Positions 23,112 to 31,743 of a stretch of 64,000 nt of DNA are shown piece by piece; positions within the stretch are counted from its first letter, which is position 1; every line of letters begins with the position of its first letter. The notes under the pieces are model-generated. The model was not told the DNA's origin. It saw nothing but the letters and a program-made list of their open reading frames with translations, and searched no databases. The translations under genes were made by a program, and so were the position numbers. The stretch is from the NCBI RefSeq assembly GCF_031845305.1, contig NZ_JAVREH010000022.1, positions 9,088 to 73,087 of the forward strand, given 5' to 3'. The stretch comes from Jatrophihabitans_A lederbergiae (GTDB taxonomy: Bacteria; Actinomycetota; Actinomycetes; Mycobacteriales; Jatrophihabitantaceae).

Positions 23112-24161
23112 ACCGCCGTAATTCATGCCCATTGCCTCGGTGACCTCGGCCAGGGTCGTGGCCGCGATGGCGTCGGCTCGCTCCGATCCCCGGGCCAGGA
23201 TGTCGCGGGCGTCCACGCGGCTCAGCTCGGACCGACGCTCCCGGATGGGCGCCAGGAAGTCGTTGACGGCCGCGGTCACCACGCGCTTGAGCTGTGCGGC
23301 ACCGCCGTCCCCGACCTCCGCCGCGATGGCGGCCGGGTCCTGACCCCGGCATAACCCCGCCAGCGTCAGCAGAGTGGCGATCTCCGGACGCCCGGCCGGG
23401 TCGAAGGTGATCCGACGATCCGAGTCGGTTCTGGCTCCTCGGACCTTGGCCGCGACCACGTCCGGGTCGTCGGTCAGCGCGATCGCGTTGCCCAGGCTCT
23501 TCGACATCTTGCGGCCATCCAGGCCGGCCAGGACCGGAGCTTCGCCCAGCAGCGCATCCGGCAGTCCGAAGACCGGTCCGTACCGTTCGTTGAAACGGCG
23601 GGCGATGGCCCGGGTCAGCTCCAGGTGCGGCAGCTGATCCTTGCCGACCGGTACGAGTTCCGCCTTGCAGAACAGGATGTCCGCCGCCTGGTGCACCGGA
23701 TAGGCGAGCATCAGGCCGTTGACCGACGACCGGCCGGCCAGCCGGATCTCCTCCTTGACGGTGGGATTGCGGTCCAGCTCGGAGGTGCTGACCAGCGACA
23801 GGAACGGCAGGACGAGCTGGTTCAGCGCCGGGACGGAGCTGTGCGCGAAGATGGTCGTGCTGTCCGGATCGAGCCCGCACGACAGGTAGTCCAGCACCAG
23901 CCCGGTCGTCAGCTCGTGGAGGTCGCCGGGAAGGTCGCGATCGGTGATGACCTGGAAGTCCGCGACCACCACCAGAAGGTCCGCACCCTCGCGCTGCAGC
24001 CGAACCCGATTGGCGAGGGTGCCGAAGTAGTGGCCGAGGTGCAGCGCTCCGGTGGGCCGGTCGCCGGTGAGCACCCGGACGCCTTCCAGGCCGGTCGGAC
24101 GATCGGAATGTGCCGGCAAATCCTGGCCATGGTGCCGATTGTGGATCTCGAGCGTGGTCAT
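23097..24161 (-). CDS. trpS: Tryptophanyl-tRNA synthetase
   Basis: A 354-residue class I synthetase that charges tRNA-Trp. The ATP-binding HIGH-type motif reads HLGHYFG (about 41-47) after TGDRPTGAL, and the KMSKS loop appears as GRKMSKSLG. Length is near the usual 330-350. I chose ATG 24161, which has a GGAGG-like site upstream. The nine extra codons to 24188 are not needed. Its message begins about 170 bases upstream and carries a tryptophan leader peptide and a terminator/antiterminator pair, so expression should rise when charged tRNA-Trp falls. Confidence 0.95.
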   Translation of the reverse strand: MTTLEIHNRHHGQDLPAHSDRPTGLEGVRVLTGDRPTGALHLGHYFGTLANRVRLQREGADLLVVVADFQVITDRDLPGDLHELTTGLVLDYLSCGLDPDSTTIFAHSSVPALNQLVLPFLSLVSTSELDRNPTVKEEIRLAGRSSVNGLMLAYPVHQAADILFCKAELVPVGKDQLPHLELTRAIARRFNERYGPVFGLPDALLGEAPVLAGLDGRKMSKSLGNAIALTDDPDVVAAKVRGARTDSDRRITFDPAGRPEIATLLTLAGLCRGQDPAAIAAEVGDGGAAQLKRVVTAAVNDFLAPIRERRSELSRVDARDILARGSERADAIAATTLAEVTEAMGMNYGGSHRP

Positions 24162-24199
24162 GTCGTCCTCCGAGGTCGGGCTGTCCACGCCGGAAGAAA

Positions 24200-24226
24200 C
24201 AACAAAGCCGTCCCGGCGGGGACGGC
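24200..24226 (-). terminator. Intrinsic terminator of the trpS attenuator
   Basis: On the minus strand GCCGTCCC (24226-24219), a four-base loop and GGGACGGC (24214-24207) form a perfect 8-bp stem followed by TTTGTTGTTT. It lies between the leader peptide and the trpS start, as a transcription attenuator requires. Confidence 0.8.
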
Positions 24227-24294
24227 CCTTGAGTGGTGGACCGGTGCGTTCACGGGTCCAGGTCGAGTGAGCCGTCCTAGCAGGACGGCCACCA
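24207..24294 (-). promoter_or_regulatory. Tryptophan transcription attenuator of trpS
   Basis: Four segments alternate in complementarity on the minus strand. Segment 1 is CCGTCCT (24288-24282), directly after two Trp codons. Segment 2 is AGGACGGC (24278-24271), segment 3 is GCCGTCCC (24226-24219) and segment 4 is GGGACGGC (24214-24207). Pairs 1:2 and 3:4 are perfect, and 2:3 can pair over seven bases as antiterminator. A ribosome stalled at the Trp codons would hide segment 1 and let 2:3 form, allowing read-through into trpS. Confidence 0.75.
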
Positions 24295-24330
24295 CAGGCG
24301 CAGTGTCGTTACCGCGCAAGCAAAACTCAC
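24277..24330 (-). CDS. trpS leader peptide with tandem Trp codons
   Basis: A 17-codon open frame, GTG to TAG, ends in LRLWWPSC. The adjacent TGG codons lie at 24294-24289 and the stop falls in the loop of the 1:2 hairpin. Trp is the rarest residue, so two in tandem just ahead of a terminator hairpin is a strong attenuation signal. No good ribosome binding site precedes it. An extended TACTTT box about six bases upstream suggests a leaderless start. Other in-frame GTG codons lie at 24336 and further upstream, so the true start is uncertain. Confidence 0.6.
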   Translation of the reverse strand: MSFACAVTTLRLWWPSC

Positions 24331-24370
24331 CAGCACAAAGTACACCCAGCTCAACCGGGACGCCTCGACG

Positions 24371-25414
24371 TCAGGCGCTCTTGGACGCGGCCTTCTTCGC
24401 CGGTGCCTGGGCGGCCGCGGTGGTCTTGGCGGCGGCGCGTTTGGCGGGCGCCTTCTTGGCGGCGGCCTTTTTTGCCGGAGCCTTGCGGGCAGCCTTCTTC
24501 GGAGCGGCTCCGGCCTCGTTACTACCAGACGCTGCGTTATTACCGGACGCGCTGGCAGCCGAGCCGCTGCCGCCGGCGCCGTCCTGGCCGGCGCCGTCCT
24601 GGCCGGCTCCGGCCTGGGCCACCGTGCCGCCCCGGGCGCGGTCCACGCTGCGCTGCAACGCGGTAAGCAGATCGATGACCTCACCGGTCTTTCCGGCGGC
24701 GGGCTTCTTCTCGTCCTCGACGAGCTGGGCGGACTCGCCGCGCTCCACCTTGGCCTCGATGAGCTCGACGACGGCCGCCCGGTAGCTGTCGGTGAACTGC
24801 TCCGGCTCGAAATCGGCGGCCATGCTCTCGACCAGCGACGCCGCCATCTTCAGTTCCTGCGGTCGAAGCTCGACCTCGGTGTCCAGCACCGGAAACTCCG
24901 CCTTGCGCACCTCGTCGGGCCACAGCATGGTCTGCAGCACGATCGTCTTGTCCCGCACCCGCAGCACCGCCAGGGTCTCTTTCTGGCGCAGGGCCACCCT
25001 GACGATCGCCATCCGCTCCGTCTCGACCAGCGCCTCTCGGAGCAGCGCGTACGGCTTGGCGGCCTTGGCGTCCGGCTCGAGGAAGTAGCTCTTGGCGAAC
25101 AGGATCGGATCGACCTGGCTGCTGGGGACGAACTCCACCACATCGATCTCGTGGCTGGTGGCGACCGGCAGCTTGTCCAGGTCCTCGTCGGTGAGGATGA
25201 CCAGCTGACCGTCGCTGGTCTCATAGCCCTTCGCGATCGAGTCGAACCCGACCTCCTCACCGCACACGCTGCAGGTCCGCTTGTAGCGGATGCGGCCGCC
25301 GTCGGCCCGGTGCACCTGGTGAAAGCGGATGTCGTTCTCTTCGGTCGCGGCGAACAGCCGCACCGGCACGTTGACCAGACCGAAGGACACCGCGCCCTTC
25401 CAGATCGCCCTCAT
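24371..25414 (-). CDS. ku: Ku protein for non-homologous end joining
   Basis: A 347-residue homodimeric DNA-end-binding protein. The Ku core starts at once (MRAIWKGAVSFGLVNVPVRL) and runs to about residue 255, with a CSVCGEE pair in the first third. The last 60 or so residues form a low-complexity Lys/Ala/Pro tail with repeated PAKKA-like units, similar to the DNA-binding tails of mycobacterial Ku. A run of Gly/Ser/Ala separates core and tail. It is divergent from an ATP-dependent ligase gene 52 bases away, the usual end-joining pair. The start at ATG 25414 is fixed by the conserved N-terminus. Confidence 0.94.
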   Translation of the reverse strand: MRAIWKGAVSFGLVNVPVRLFAATEENDIRFHQVHRADGGRIRYKRTCSVCGEEVGFDSIAKGYETSDGQLVILTDEDLDKLPVATSHEIDVVEFVPSSQVDPILFAKSYFLEPDAKAAKPYALLREALVETERMAIVRVALRQKETLAVLRVRDKTIVLQTMLWPDEVRKAEFPVLDTEVELRPQELKMAASLVESMAADFEPEQFTDSYRAAVVELIEAKVERGESAQLVEDEKKPAAGKTGEVIDLLTALQRSVDRARGGTVAQAGAGQDGAGQDGAGGSGSAASASGNNAASGSNEAGAAPKKAARKAPAKKAAAKKAPAKRAAAKTTAAAQAPAKKAASKSA

Positions 25415-25466
25415 ACCGTGCTCCTCACGCCTAGCGCGCCAAATGTTCGACGGGCAGCATGAGCGT

Positions 25467-26438
25467 ATGCGACCGATGCTGGCAATTGCTGGCCCACAAC
25501 CCATTGGCGCGGAGTGGCTTCACGAAGTCAAGTGGGATGGGCTCCGCATACTGGCCGATGTGTCGCAATCAGGCCTGCAACTGCTCTCGCGCGTCGGACG
25601 GGATGTGACAGGCAGCTTTCCCGAGCTCGAACCCGTCACCGGCACCGTCCGGGACGCGCTGATCGACGGTGAGGTGATCGTGCTGCGCAACGGCGTGCCG
25701 TCCCACGAGGCGCTGACCGATCGGCTGCGGGGAACCGACGCCCGGCGGACGCGGCGACTCGCCGAGGACGAGCCGGCCACCGTGATGGCCTTCGACCTGC
25801 TCCGGTTGTACGGCGTGGACCTCACCGGCCGCCCGCTCACCGAGCGCCGCGCCAGCCTGGAAAGGCTGCGGCTTCCGGCCGAGTCCTGGCGGACCTCGCC
25901 TCGCTATGACGACGGCCCGGCGCTGCTGTCCGCCACCCGGGAGCAGGGCCTCGAGGGCGTGGTGGCGAAGCGATCCGGCTCGACCTACCAGCCCGGACGG
26001 CGCAGCCCGGACTGGGTGAAGACCGCGCACCGGCGCGATCAGGCCTGCGTGGTCGGCGGCTGGCTGCCCGCTACCGAGGACGGGGTGGCGGCGCTGCTCG
26101 TCGGTCTTCCCGACGGCGCCGGGCTGTTGCGCTACACCGGGCGGGTGGAGCGGGGCATTGGCGCGAGGTCCGGCCAGGACCTGCGCAGGCTGCTGTCCGC
26201 AATTCCCGCTGAGACGGCCCCGTTCGCCGCCCCATTCGATGGCCCACCTGACGGCCCGACTGACGCGCCGTCCGACGGTTTGCTCGATGGCGGCACCGAA
26301 AGCGCCTGCTGGTGCCGCCCCCGGCTGGTGATCGAGGTTCGTCATCTCGGGTGGTCGCCGGCGCGCCGGATGCGCGAGCCGGTGTTCCGCGGGGTCCGAA
26401 CCGATCTCGACGCGGCAGAGGTTCGGGACGAGTCCTGA
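25467..26438 (+). CDS. ATP-dependent DNA ligase (LigC/LigD ligase-domain type)
   Basis: A 323-residue ligase that seals nicks using ATP. The nucleotidyl lysine lies in HEVKWDGLR (Lys22). Further motifs are LIDGEVIVL, EGVVAKRSGSTY and SPDWVKTA. A C-terminal OB-fold part follows, with a Pro/Asp/Gly-rich insertion around residues 255-275 that looks like an expanded linker. No polymerase or nuclease domain is attached, unlike mycobacterial LigD. It is divergent from ku and very probably works with it. The start ATG lies six bases after CAGCAT, a possible -10 box. Confidence 0.88.
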   Translation: MRPMLAIAGPQPIGAEWLHEVKWDGLRILADVSQSGLQLLSRVGRDVTGSFPELEPVTGTVRDALIDGEVIVLRNGVPSHEALTDRLRGTDARRTRRLAEDEPATVMAFDLLRLYGVDLTGRPLTERRASLERLRLPAESWRTSPRYDDGPALLSATREQGLEGVVAKRSGSTYQPGRRSPDWVKTAHRRDQACVVGGWLPATEDGVAALLVGLPDGAGLLRYTGRVERGIGARSGQDLRRLLSAIPAETAPFAAPFDGPPDGPTDAPSDGLLDGGTESACWCRPRLVIEVRHLGWSPARRMREPVFRGVRTDLDAAEVRDES

Positions 26439-26483
26439 CGCCGACCGTACCGAGCGCCACCGACGGCGTCGCGGGAACCTAAG

Positions 26484-26511
26484 TTTGGCTTTCTAACAAA
26501 CGGCATAGACT
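26484..26511 (+). promoter_or_regulatory. Promoter of the fused ABC exporter gene, probably leaderless
   Basis: TTTGGC (26484-26489) and TAGACT (26506-26511) are spaced by 16 bases. The GTG start at 26519 follows the -10 box after seven bases, so the message likely begins at the start codon. Confidence 0.4.
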
Positions 26512-26518
26512 GGCTGTC

Positions 26519-29500
26519 GTGCCAACAGCCGAACCCACGACCGCGTCCTGGATCCGCCGGCTTCTCGGGTACTGCTTACGCCACCGTCTCGACCTCTTCG
26601 GAGCCTTCGCCGCCGCCCTCGCCGACGCCGTGGTCTCGGTCGCCGTCCCGCTGGTCATCAAGCACGTGATCGATCTGGTCAGCGCTCCCGCCGCGAACTC
26701 CGTCGGCCACCGAAACTCGATCACGCCCTGGGTCCTCGTGCTCATCGGTGCCGCGCTCGTGCAGTACGCGCTCACGTTCATCCGCCGCTACCTTGCCGGC
26801 CGGCTCTCCCTCGACGTCCAGTACGACCTGCGCGGCGACGTCTTCACCTCCCTGCAGCGACTGGACGGGGCCGCGCAGGACGCCCTGCAGACCGGCCAGG
26901 TGGTGAGCCGCTCGATCAGCGACGTCGGCCTGGTCCAGGGGCTGCTCGCCTTCCTGCCGGCCCTCACCGGCAACGTTCTGCTGTTCGTGATCTCCCTCAT
27001 CGCCATGCTGTGGCTGTCGCCGCTGCTGACGCTGGTTGCCTTCGCCATCGCGCCGGCCCTGTGGTTCGTCGCGCTCGCCTCACGACGTGACCTGTTCCCG
27101 GCGAACTGGGTCGCGCAGCAGCAGGCCGGCAATCTGGTCGGCCACGTCGAGGCTGCGGTCACCGGCGTCCGGGTCGTCAAGGGATTCGGCCAGGAGCAGC
27201 GAGAGGTCCGCGAGCTCAGCGCGCAGGCCCGCGCCCTGTTCGCCATGCGGATGCGGGTCGTCCGCTTCCAGGCCAAGTATTCCTCGGCGCTGACCGCGAT
27301 CCCGGGGCTCGGCCAGGTCGGCGTGCTGCTGCTCGGCGGTTGGCTGGCGTTGCACGGCCAGATCACCATCGGAACGTTCCTGGCGTTCTCCACCTACCTC
27401 GGCCAGCTCGTCGGCCCGGTGCGTCAGGTCACGGCGCTGCTCACGATCGGCCAGCAGGCCCGAGCCGGCGTGGAACGGGTGCTCGAGGTGATCGACTCCT
27501 CCCCCGCTGTCGTGGATTCTCCCGACGCGCGGGACATACCGCCCGGTCCGCTGGAGCTCCGGTTCGACGATGTCAGCTTCGGCTACACCCGCTCCGAACC
27601 GGTGCTGCGTGGCCTGGACCTGACCGTGCGCGCGGGCGAGACCGTCGCCATCGTCGGCGGTTCCGGTTCGGGAAAATCGACGCTGGCCATGCTGGTGCCG
27701 CGCTTCTACGACGTGCACTCCGGCGCCCTGTCGATCGGCGGGGTCGACGTTCGCCAGTTGCGGCTGGCTGACGTCCGCGCCGCCATCGGCATGGTGTTCG
27801 AGGACAGCTTCCTCTTCTCCGACACCATCGCCGCCAATATCGCCTACGGGCGTCCGGGGGCCTCCCAGGACGAGATCGTCGCCGCCGCGGAAGCCGCCGA
27901 GGCCGCCGGCTTCATCACCGAGCTGCCCGAGGGCTATGACACCCTCGTCGGGGAGCGGGGCCTGACCCTGTCCGGTGGCCAGCGCCAGCGGATCGCGCTG
28001 GCCCGCGCGCTGCTCACCCGGCCCCGGATCATGCTGCTCGACGACGCCACCAGCGCCATCGACCCACGCGTCGAGTCCGAGATCCTGGCGACCCTGCGGC
28101 ACCTGATCGCCGGTCGCACCACGGTCCTCGTCGCGCACCGGCGGTCGACCCTGGCACTCGCGGACCGGATCGCGGTGCTGGAGCACGGCCGGGTGGCCGA
28201 TATCGGGACCTTCGAGGAGCTGATGGTGCGCTCGCCGCTGTTCCGGCTGCTGCTGGGCGGTCCCGGAGACGATGCCGAGGGGATCGACGCCGGCGAACTG
28301 TGCCAGGATGCCGAGCCGTCGACCACCGTGGTTGGCGGCGTCACCATCGCCCTGTGGCAACGCCGGCTACCCGACTCCCCGGACGGCTCACTCAACGGCG
28401 TTGCGGTGGCCGGCACATCGACCGGAAGCCTGGCCGCGGGCCGAGCCGGTGTCGCCGGAGCCGGCGGCGGTCCGGGCGGCGGTGGCATGCTCGACGGCGT
28501 ACCCGCCACCCCGGAGCTGCTCGCGAAGGTCGCCGCGCTGCCGCCGGCGACCGATCACCCCGCGGTCGACGAGGCCCAGGCCCAGGCATCGGACGAGAAG
28601 TTCGGCCTGCGCCGGCTGCTGGCACCGCTGAAGCTGCCCTTCGCGCTGGGAATCGTGCTGATCGGCCTGGATGCGCTGCTCCAGCTGGTGCTGCCCTCGC
28701 TGATCCGGACCGGCATCGACCGCGGTGTCGGAGAGCACCACGTACAGGTGCTGTTCATCGTGTCGGCCATCGCACTCGGGGTGCTCGTCTTCGACTGGGG
28801 GGTGAGCGCGGCCGGTCAGTGGATGACCGGACGCACCGGCGAGCGGCTGCTCTACACGCTGCGGGTGAAGGCCTTCGCGCACCTGCAGCGGCTCAGCCTC
28901 GACTTCTACGAGCGCGAATTGGCGGGCCGCATCATGACCCGGATGACCACCGACGTCGACGCGCTGTCCAACTTCCTGCAGACGGGCCTGGCCACCGCGC
29001 TCATCAGCGTGCTGACCCTCGTCGGCGTGCTGATCGCGCTGCTGGTGCTCGACGCCGAGCTGGCCCTCGTCCTTGTCGTCGCGCTGCCCATCCTGCTGGC
29101 CGCCACCTGGGCCTTTCGGCGGGCCGCGGTGCCCGCCTACGTCGAGGCACGCGAGCGGGTGAGCACCGTCAATGCCCAGTTCCAGGAGAACGTCGCCGGC
29201 GTCCGGGTGGCTCAGGTCTTCAGCCGGGAACAGCACAACACCCGCCGGTTCCTGGGCGCCGCGAGCGACTACCGCAACTCCCGGCTGCGGGCGCAGGGTT
29301 ACATCGCAGCGTATTTCCCCTTTGTCCAGTTCCTCGCCGACGTCTCCGGTGCGGCAGTGCTGGGCTTCGGTGCGCACCGACTGTCGCACGGCACGCTCAC
29401 CGCCGGTGCGCTGATCGCGTTCTTCCTGTACCTGGACGCCTTCTTCTCACCGGTCCAGCAGCTGTCCCAGGTCTTCGACGGCTACCAGCAGGCGTCGGTC

Positions 29501-30400
29501 GGCCTGTCCCGGCTCGAGGACCTGCTGCGCGCCCCCACCGGAACCCCGAACGCCGAGCACCCGAGGCCGGTGGACCACCTTCGGGGCGAGATCACCATGG
29601 CCGGCGTCCGGTTCGCGTACAACCACTCCGACGCTCCCGCCGTACGTGACATCGACCTGCGGGTACCGGCCGGCCAATCGGTCGCCCTGGTCGGCCGGAC
29701 CGGCGCCGGCAAGTCGACCGTTGTCAAGCTCATCGCCCGGTTCTACGACCCGATCGAGGGATCGGTACGGGCCGACGGCGTGGACCTGCGCGCCATGGAT
29801 CTCGCCGACTACCGCCGGCACCTCGGATTCGTTCCGCAGGAGGCCTACCTGTCGCCGGGCAGCATTCGGGACGCCATCGCCTACGGCCGGCCGGAGGCTA
29901 CCGACCGCGAGGTGGAGCGGGCCGCACGGGCGGTAGGCGCACACGACATGATCGCCACGCTGAGCGAGGGTTACCTGCACGAGGTCGGTGAGCGGGGTCG
30001 GAACCTGTCCGCCGGGCAGCGCCAGCTCATCGCGCTGGCCCGTGCCGAGCTGGTGGACCCCGACATCCTGCTCCTGGACGAGGCAACCGCGGCCCTCGAC
30101 CTGGCCAGCGAGGCGGTCGTCACCGAGGCCACCCAGCGGCTCAGCCGGCATCGCACCACCGTGACGGTGGCGCACCGGCTCACCACGGCGGCGCGGGCAG
30201 ACCGGATTCTGGTGATGTCCGAGGGTCGGATCGTCGAGGACGGGCCGCACGAGGAGCTGCTGTCCCGCGACGGCACCTACGCGGCGCTGTGGCGTGCCTA
30301 CATCAGCGGCTCAGACGCTACTGACGAGTCGTCAGACGGTGCCGAGCTCGCCGACGTAGCCGGGGCCGTGACCCACGCCCGCACAGTCGTCAGCGACTAG
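26519..30400 (+). CDS. Fused two-half ABC exporter (heterodimeric type in one chain)
   Basis: A 1293-residue multidrug-type ABC exporter built as TMD-NBD-linker-TMD-NBD, where most bacterial relatives are two separate subunits. NBD1 has Walker A GGSGSGKST (about 380), LSGGQRQRIALARA and Walker B IMLLDDATSA (about 504), where the catalytic Glu is replaced by Asp. NBD2 has GRTGAGKST (about 1060), LSAGQRQLIALARA and ILLLDEATAA (about 1182). One ATP site is therefore degenerate on both faces (NBD1 Walker B and NBD2 signature), as in BmrCD-type exporters. A Gly/Ala-rich linker spans roughly 600-690. Its 3' end overlaps the convergent CDF gene by 69 bases. Confidence 0.92.
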   Translation: MPTAEPTTASWIRRLLGYCLRHRLDLFGAFAAALADAVVSVAVPLVIKHVIDLVSAPAANSVGHRNSITPWVLVLIGAALVQYALTFIRRYLAGRLSLDVQYDLRGDVFTSLQRLDGAAQDALQTGQVVSRSISDVGLVQGLLAFLPALTGNVLLFVISLIAMLWLSPLLTLVAFAIAPALWFVALASRRDLFPANWVAQQQAGNLVGHVEAAVTGVRVVKGFGQEQREVRELSAQARALFAMRMRVVRFQAKYSSALTAIPGLGQVGVLLLGGWLALHGQITIGTFLAFSTYLGQLVGPVRQVTALLTIGQQARAGVERVLEVIDSSPAVVDSPDARDIPPGPLELRFDDVSFGYTRSEPVLRGLDLTVRAGETVAIVGGSGSGKSTLAMLVPRFYDVHSGALSIGGVDVRQLRLADVRAAIGMVFEDSFLFSDTIAANIAYGRPGASQDEIVAAAEAAEAAGFITELPEGYDTLVGERGLTLSGGQRQRIALARALLTRPRIMLLDDATSAIDPRVESEILATLRHLIAGRTTVLVAHRRSTLALADRIAVLEHGRVADIGTFEELMVRSPLFRLLLGGPGDDAEGIDAGELCQDAEPSTTVVGGVTIALWQRRLPDSPDGSLNGVAVAGTSTGSLAAGRAGVAGAGGGPGGGGMLDGVPATPELLAKVAALPPATDHPAVDEAQAQASDEKFGLRRLLAPLKLPFALGIVLIGLDALLQLVLPSLIRTGIDRGVGEHHVQVLFIVSAIALGVLVFDWGVSAAGQWMTGRTGERLLYTLRVKAFAHLQRLSLDFYERELAGRIMTRMTTDVDALSNFLQTGLATALISVLTLVGVLIALLVLDAELALVLVVALPILLAATWAFRRAAVPAYVEARERVSTVNAQFQENVAGVRVAQVFSREQHNTRRFLGAASDYRNSRLRAQGYIAAYFPFVQFLADVSGAAVLGFGAHRLSHGTLTAGALIAFFLYLDAFFSPVQQLSQVFDGYQQASVGLSRLEDLLRAPTGTPNAEHPRPVDHLRGEITMAGVRFAYNHSDAPAVRDIDLRVPAGQSVALVGRTGAGKSTVVKLIARFYDPIEGSVRADGVDLRAMDLADYRRHLGFVPQEAYLSPGSIRDAIAYGRPEATDREVERAARAVGAHDMIATLSEGYLHEVGERGRNLSAGQRQLIALARAELVDPDILLLDEATAALDLASEAVVTEATQRLSRHRTTVTVAHRLTTAARADRILVMSEGRIVEDGPHEELLSRDGTYAALWRAYISGSDATDESSDGAELADVAGAVTHARTVVSD

Positions 30401-31363
30401 TGCCCGGTCGGGGTGCCGGTGGTCCGCTTGCAGGGTGGCGTGCCCGATCCGGTAGCTGTCGGCAAGCACCAGCCGCACCCCCAGCGCGACCTGGTGACAG
30501 TCGAAGGATTCCGCCACCACCACGTGCGCTGACAGTGCGGCCTCACCGGCGCCCAGGTCCCACACGTGCAGGTCGTGCACCTCGGTCACTCCGTCGACCT
30601 GGGCCATCGCCTTGCCGATCAGGGCTGGATCGCTGCCGGTGGGGGCAGCCTCCAGGAACACCCGGCCGGCCGCCCGCACCAAGTCGACACCGGCATGCGC
30701 CATCAGCGCGGCGACGACCAGCGCGGCGACCGCGTCCGCGCCGGCCCAGCCGGTGAGGACGACGACGAGGCCCGCCACCGCGGTGGCCAGGAACGCCCAC
30801 AGGTCGTTGACCAGGTGCGCCACGGCGCCCCGGACATTGAGGCTGTTCGGGTTGGCCTTGCTGGCCAGCAGCACCGCGAGCCCGTTCACCGCGACGCCGA
30901 TCAGGGCCACCACCAGCACGGCGGTTCCGTCCACGTCGGGCGGGTGCACGAGCCGGCGGACGGCCGCGATGGTGAACCAGCATGCGAGCAGCAGCAGGGT
31001 GATGCCGTTGGCCTGGGCCGACAGGGCGTCGATCCTGGTGAAGCCATAGGTGTACGCGCCTCGGGCCGGGCGTTGGGCGAGCTTCGAGGCAGCGATCGCT
31101 ACCGCCAGCGCGGCGGCGTCGGTGAGCATGTGGCCGGCGTCGGTCAGCAGCGCCAGCGAACCGGACGCCAGGCCCACCGTCACCTCGCCCGACATGAAGG
31201 CGAGGATCACCGCCAGCGAGGCGAACAGCCAGCGCCGGTCGGTCTGGGCCGTGACCGCGGCAGGCCCATGCGCGTGGCCGTCCCCGCCGTGAGCGCGGTT
31301 GCCGCGGCTGTGCTCGCTGGGGTTGTGGTTGCTGTGCTCGCTGTCGGGATGGCGCTGAGTCAT
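30332..31363 (-). CDS. Cation diffusion facilitator (zinc-type) exporter
   Basis: A 343-residue six-helix metal exporter. The N-terminal 40 residues are His-rich (HSNHNPSEHSRGN, HGGDGHAHG), a common metal-sensing tail. The transport site is visible as LLTDAGHMLTDA in helix 2 and HLVNDLWAF in helix 5, the HxxxD pair usual for zinc. The cytoplasmic C-terminal domain follows (VTEVHDLHVWDLG). The ATG overlaps the stop of the ArsR sensor by four bases, so the two form an operon. A zinc or cobalt efflux role is supported by both genes. Confidence 0.92.
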   Translation of the reverse strand: MTQRHPDSEHSNHNPSEHSRGNRAHGGDGHAHGPAAVTAQTDRRWLFASLAVILAFMSGEVTVGLASGSLALLTDAGHMLTDAAALAVAIAASKLAQRPARGAYTYGFTRIDALSAQANGITLLLLACWFTIAAVRRLVHPPDVDGTAVLVVALIGVAVNGLAVLLASKANPNSLNVRGAVAHLVNDLWAFLATAVAGLVVVLTGWAGADAVAALVVAALMAHAGVDLVRAAGRVFLEAAPTGSDPALIGKAMAQVDGVTEVHDLHVWDLGAGEAALSAHVVVAESFDCHQVALGVRLVLADSYRIGHATLQADHRHPDRALVADDCAGVGHGPGYVGELGTV

Positions 31364-31710
31364 GGCCGGCTCGCAAGATCGGGTTCGCCGTGCCGCAGGT
31401 CGCCGGGCTCGTCGTGGCGGACGTCGCTGTGCTGGGCGTGCGCCAGCGCGATGCTCAGCAGGTCGCCGACGTGGGAGTCCGCCAACCGGTAGAACGCCAG
31501 CCGGCCGGTCCGGCGGACGTGCACCACCTCGTGCGCCCGCAGCAGCCGCAACGCGTGCGAGGTGGCGGACTCGCTGAGCCCGGACAGCGCCGACAGCGTT
31601 CCCACATTCGCCTCACCCGCGCTCAGCACGACCAGCAGACGCAGTCGGCCGGGGTCGGAGAGCAACCCGAACACCTCGGCGGTGTCGAGGATGTCGCGCT
31701 CCGCGGGCAT
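31360..31710 (-). CDS. ArsR/SmtB-family metal-sensing repressor
   Basis: A 116-residue repressor. The winged helix includes LSALSGLSESATSHALRLLRAHEVV. The C-terminal helix has DSHVGDLLSIALAHAQHSD, which matches the alpha-5 zinc site (Asp, His, His, His) of SmtB/CzrA-type sensors. I prefer ATG 31710 to GTG 31758 because the operator TGAA-N6-TTCA lies at 31744-31757 and would otherwise be inside the gene. It is the first gene of an operon with the CDF exporter. Metal binding should release it and open efflux. Confidence 0.85.
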   Translation of the reverse strand: MPAERDILDTAEVFGLLSDPGRLRLLVVLSAGEANVGTLSALSGLSESATSHALRLLRAHEVVHVRRTGRLAFYRLADSHVGDLLSIALAHAQHSDVRHDEPGDLRHGEPDLASRP

Positions 31711-31743
31711 CGAGACGGCAGCCTCACGCGCGGCGACAACGCC

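Noticed and set aside
28300..29649. A 449-codon frame within the ABC exporter
   Set aside because: Same-strand shadow in another frame. The ABC protein has intact motifs throughout.
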